From the NCBI RefSeq assembly GCF_005298175.1, contig NZ_SZYH01000001.1, positions 2,294,001 to 2,358,000 of the forward strand: DNA of 64,000 nucleotides. The letters are read 5' to 3'. The position numbers were made by a program, and so were the translations under genes. Shown here piece after piece: positions 63,242 through 64,000 of this stretch. The DNA is from Marinobacter panjinensis. GTDB lineage: Bacteria > Pseudomonadota > Gammaproteobacteria > Pseudomonadales > Oleiphilaceae. The notes beneath the pieces are model-generated. The model saw nothing but the letters and a program-made list of their open reading frames with translations. It made no database searches and was not told the DNA's origin. The first letter of the stretch is position 1. Each line of letters begins with the position of its first letter.

Positions 63242-63270
63242 AGTCTAGGGGAATTAAAATGCGTTGACAA
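63242..63270 (-). promoter_or_regulatory. Predicted promoter of the TRAP-gntK-gntR operon
   Basis: On the minus strand TTGTCA (63270-63265), a 17-base spacer and TAGACT (63247-63242) match the -35 and -10 consensus at five and four of six positions. Transcription would start near 63235, inside the GntR palindrome. Confidence 0.65.
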
Positions 63271-63308
63271 GGATGCGATGACGAGCTTTTTCGAGAGATA
63301 AAGGCAAT

Positions 63309-63337
63309 AAAAAAACCGGCCTGCATGACAGGCCGGT
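63309..63337 (-). terminator. Rho-independent terminator, probably of the TetR-family gene
   Basis: On the minus strand ACCGGCCTG (63337-63329) pairs with CAGGCCGGT (63323-63315) around a 5-base loop and is followed by a T-run (63315-63309). It is about 145 bases past the TetR stop codon and ahead of the gluconate promoter. A smaller stem, CCTGAG with CTCAGG, lies at 63367-63384. The rest of 63338-63480 shows nothing else I can support. Confidence 0.8.
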
Positions 63338-63480
63338 GAAACGTCAGGGTTTGCGACGTGCTAAAACCTGAGAACTCACTCAGGCGACACCGTGAATGTC
63401 CGAATTCCCGATGTCGTAATTAGTGACACGCCAGTTGATCAAAAGTTCCGCAATCTCTGATCCTTTTGAGAAATGTCATC

Positions 63481-64000
63481 TCAAGCGTCGGCCGATTCTG
63501 GCAGACAGGGGCGGTATTTTTCCCGCAACGCCATCACCTGCTCCCGATAATCCGCGGTCAGATAGGGAATTTCCAGCGTCAAAACCTGATAGATACCCTG
63601 CTTCAACTCCGTCAGGGTCAGGCTGGTGGACTCCTCAAGGGCATGGGCCGTTTTCAGGAACGCCATCCAGTTGGTGATGACCAGCCATACGTTCAGTGAC
63701 ATCGCCGAACGCAGCTCTTCAGGCTGGGGCTGGATAATCCCGGCGTCTGCCAGCTTCTCGAAAATCCGGCTGATCGCTACCAGGCAGCGATTGGTGAATT
63801 CGCGGTAGTCCTGCCGCAGGCGCCGGTCACTGTCGAGCAGGTATTCCAGGTCGCGGTGAAAGAAGCGGTAGCTCCAGAGCCCGTCAAACACCGACTCAAG
63901 ATAGAACGTCAGGTCTTCCAGGGTGATAGGCCGGTCTTCCGGGATATCCAGGTAGAAGTCCACCAACTTTTCATACTCGAGAAATATCTCGTAGATGATG
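63481..64000 (-). CDS. TetR-family transcriptional regulator (partial, N-terminus outside window)
   Basis: The frame is open to the window edge; the visible 172 residues begin IIYEIFLEYEKLVDFYLDIP and continue with SVFDGLWSYRFFHRDLEYLLDSDRRLRQDYREF and LNVWLVITNWMAFLKTA. This is the ligand-binding helical half of a TetR-type repressor group common in Pseudomonas, in which the DNA-binding half ends just before such a segment. The helix-turn-helix itself lies beyond base 64000. Internal start codons near 63966 are not real starts. The target is unknown. Confidence 0.7.
   Translation of the reverse strand, partial: IIYEIFLEYEKLVDFYLDIPEDRPITLEDLTFYLESVFDGLWSYRFFHRDLEYLLDSDRRLRQDYREFTNRCLVAISRIFEKLADAGIIQPQPEELRSAMSLNVWLVITNWMAFLKTAHALEESTSLTLTELKQGIYQVLTLEIPYLTADYREQVMALREKYRPCLPESADA

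Overview
The window looks like a chromosomal segment of a GC-rich marine gammaproteobacterium close to Pseudomonas, most likely Marinobacter or a relative. This rests on gene order and protein character, not on a database search. It shows surA-pdxA-rsmA-apaH with lptD, the amgK-murU pair beside lptD, a rpe-gph-trpE run, trpGDC followed further on by vfr-osmC-speD, a long membrane-anchored AlgC, and glycine betaine transport suited to salt water. No tRNA, rRNA, CRISPR array, insertion sequence or phage gene was found. No stretch above 300 bases lacks a gene.

Layout. 1-1.7 kb: the end of an unidentified gene, an inositol monophosphatase and the nucleoid occlusion factor slmA, with two large palindromic repeats around slmA. 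1.8-9.7 kb (minus strand): lptD, surA, pdxA, rsmA, apaH and a DUF423 gene, overlapping or close-set, then thiS and thiG. They serve outer-membrane assembly, vitamin B6 and thiamine synthesis, ribosome maturation and Ap4A removal. 9.9-12.8 kb (plus): amgK and murU for MurNAc recycling, a DjlA-like co-chaperone and a lone PAAR spike protein. 12.8-19.4 kb: a DUF3530 protein, then rpe-gph and a trpL leader followed by trpE-G-D-C.

19.4-35.7 kb is the most accessory part. It lies between trpC and vfr, which are neighbours in Pseudomonas aeruginosa. It holds a diguanylate cyclase, two GST-like proteins, an M14 peptidase/hydrolase pair, a glycine betaine ABC transporter, two lipoproteins, a lipid-type cluster (AraC regulator, sterol-desaturase family enzyme, monoacylglycerol-lipase-like enzyme) and modABC. 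35.7-44.9 kb: vfr, OsmC, speD, a pirin, an orphan phosphoribulokinase, a very large DUF1631/GGDEF/EAL protein with decayed catalytic motifs, and a lipoprotein metallopeptidase.

44.9-54.0 kb (minus) is a long probable operon, coaBC-dut-algC-argB-unknown-argE-argA, joining arginine synthesis to CoA, dUTP and exopolysaccharide sugar metabolism. 54.2-58.6 kb: radC, rpmB-rpmG with a clear promoter and terminator, an EEP-family nuclease/phosphatase, dsbA, cytochrome c4 and the GTPase engB. 58.6-63.3 kb (minus): a probable gluconate uptake operon (TRAP P-Q-M, gntK, gntR) whose promoter overlaps a perfect 24-bp GntR-type palindrome. The window ends inside a TetR-family gene.

No wholly new system was identified. 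The best leads are the trp leader with no visible attenuator T-run, the GntR-controlled TRAP operon, the degenerate c-di-GMP protein, the orphan phosphoribulokinase, the lone PAAR gene, the structured rpmB leader and the palindromic repeats around slmA.
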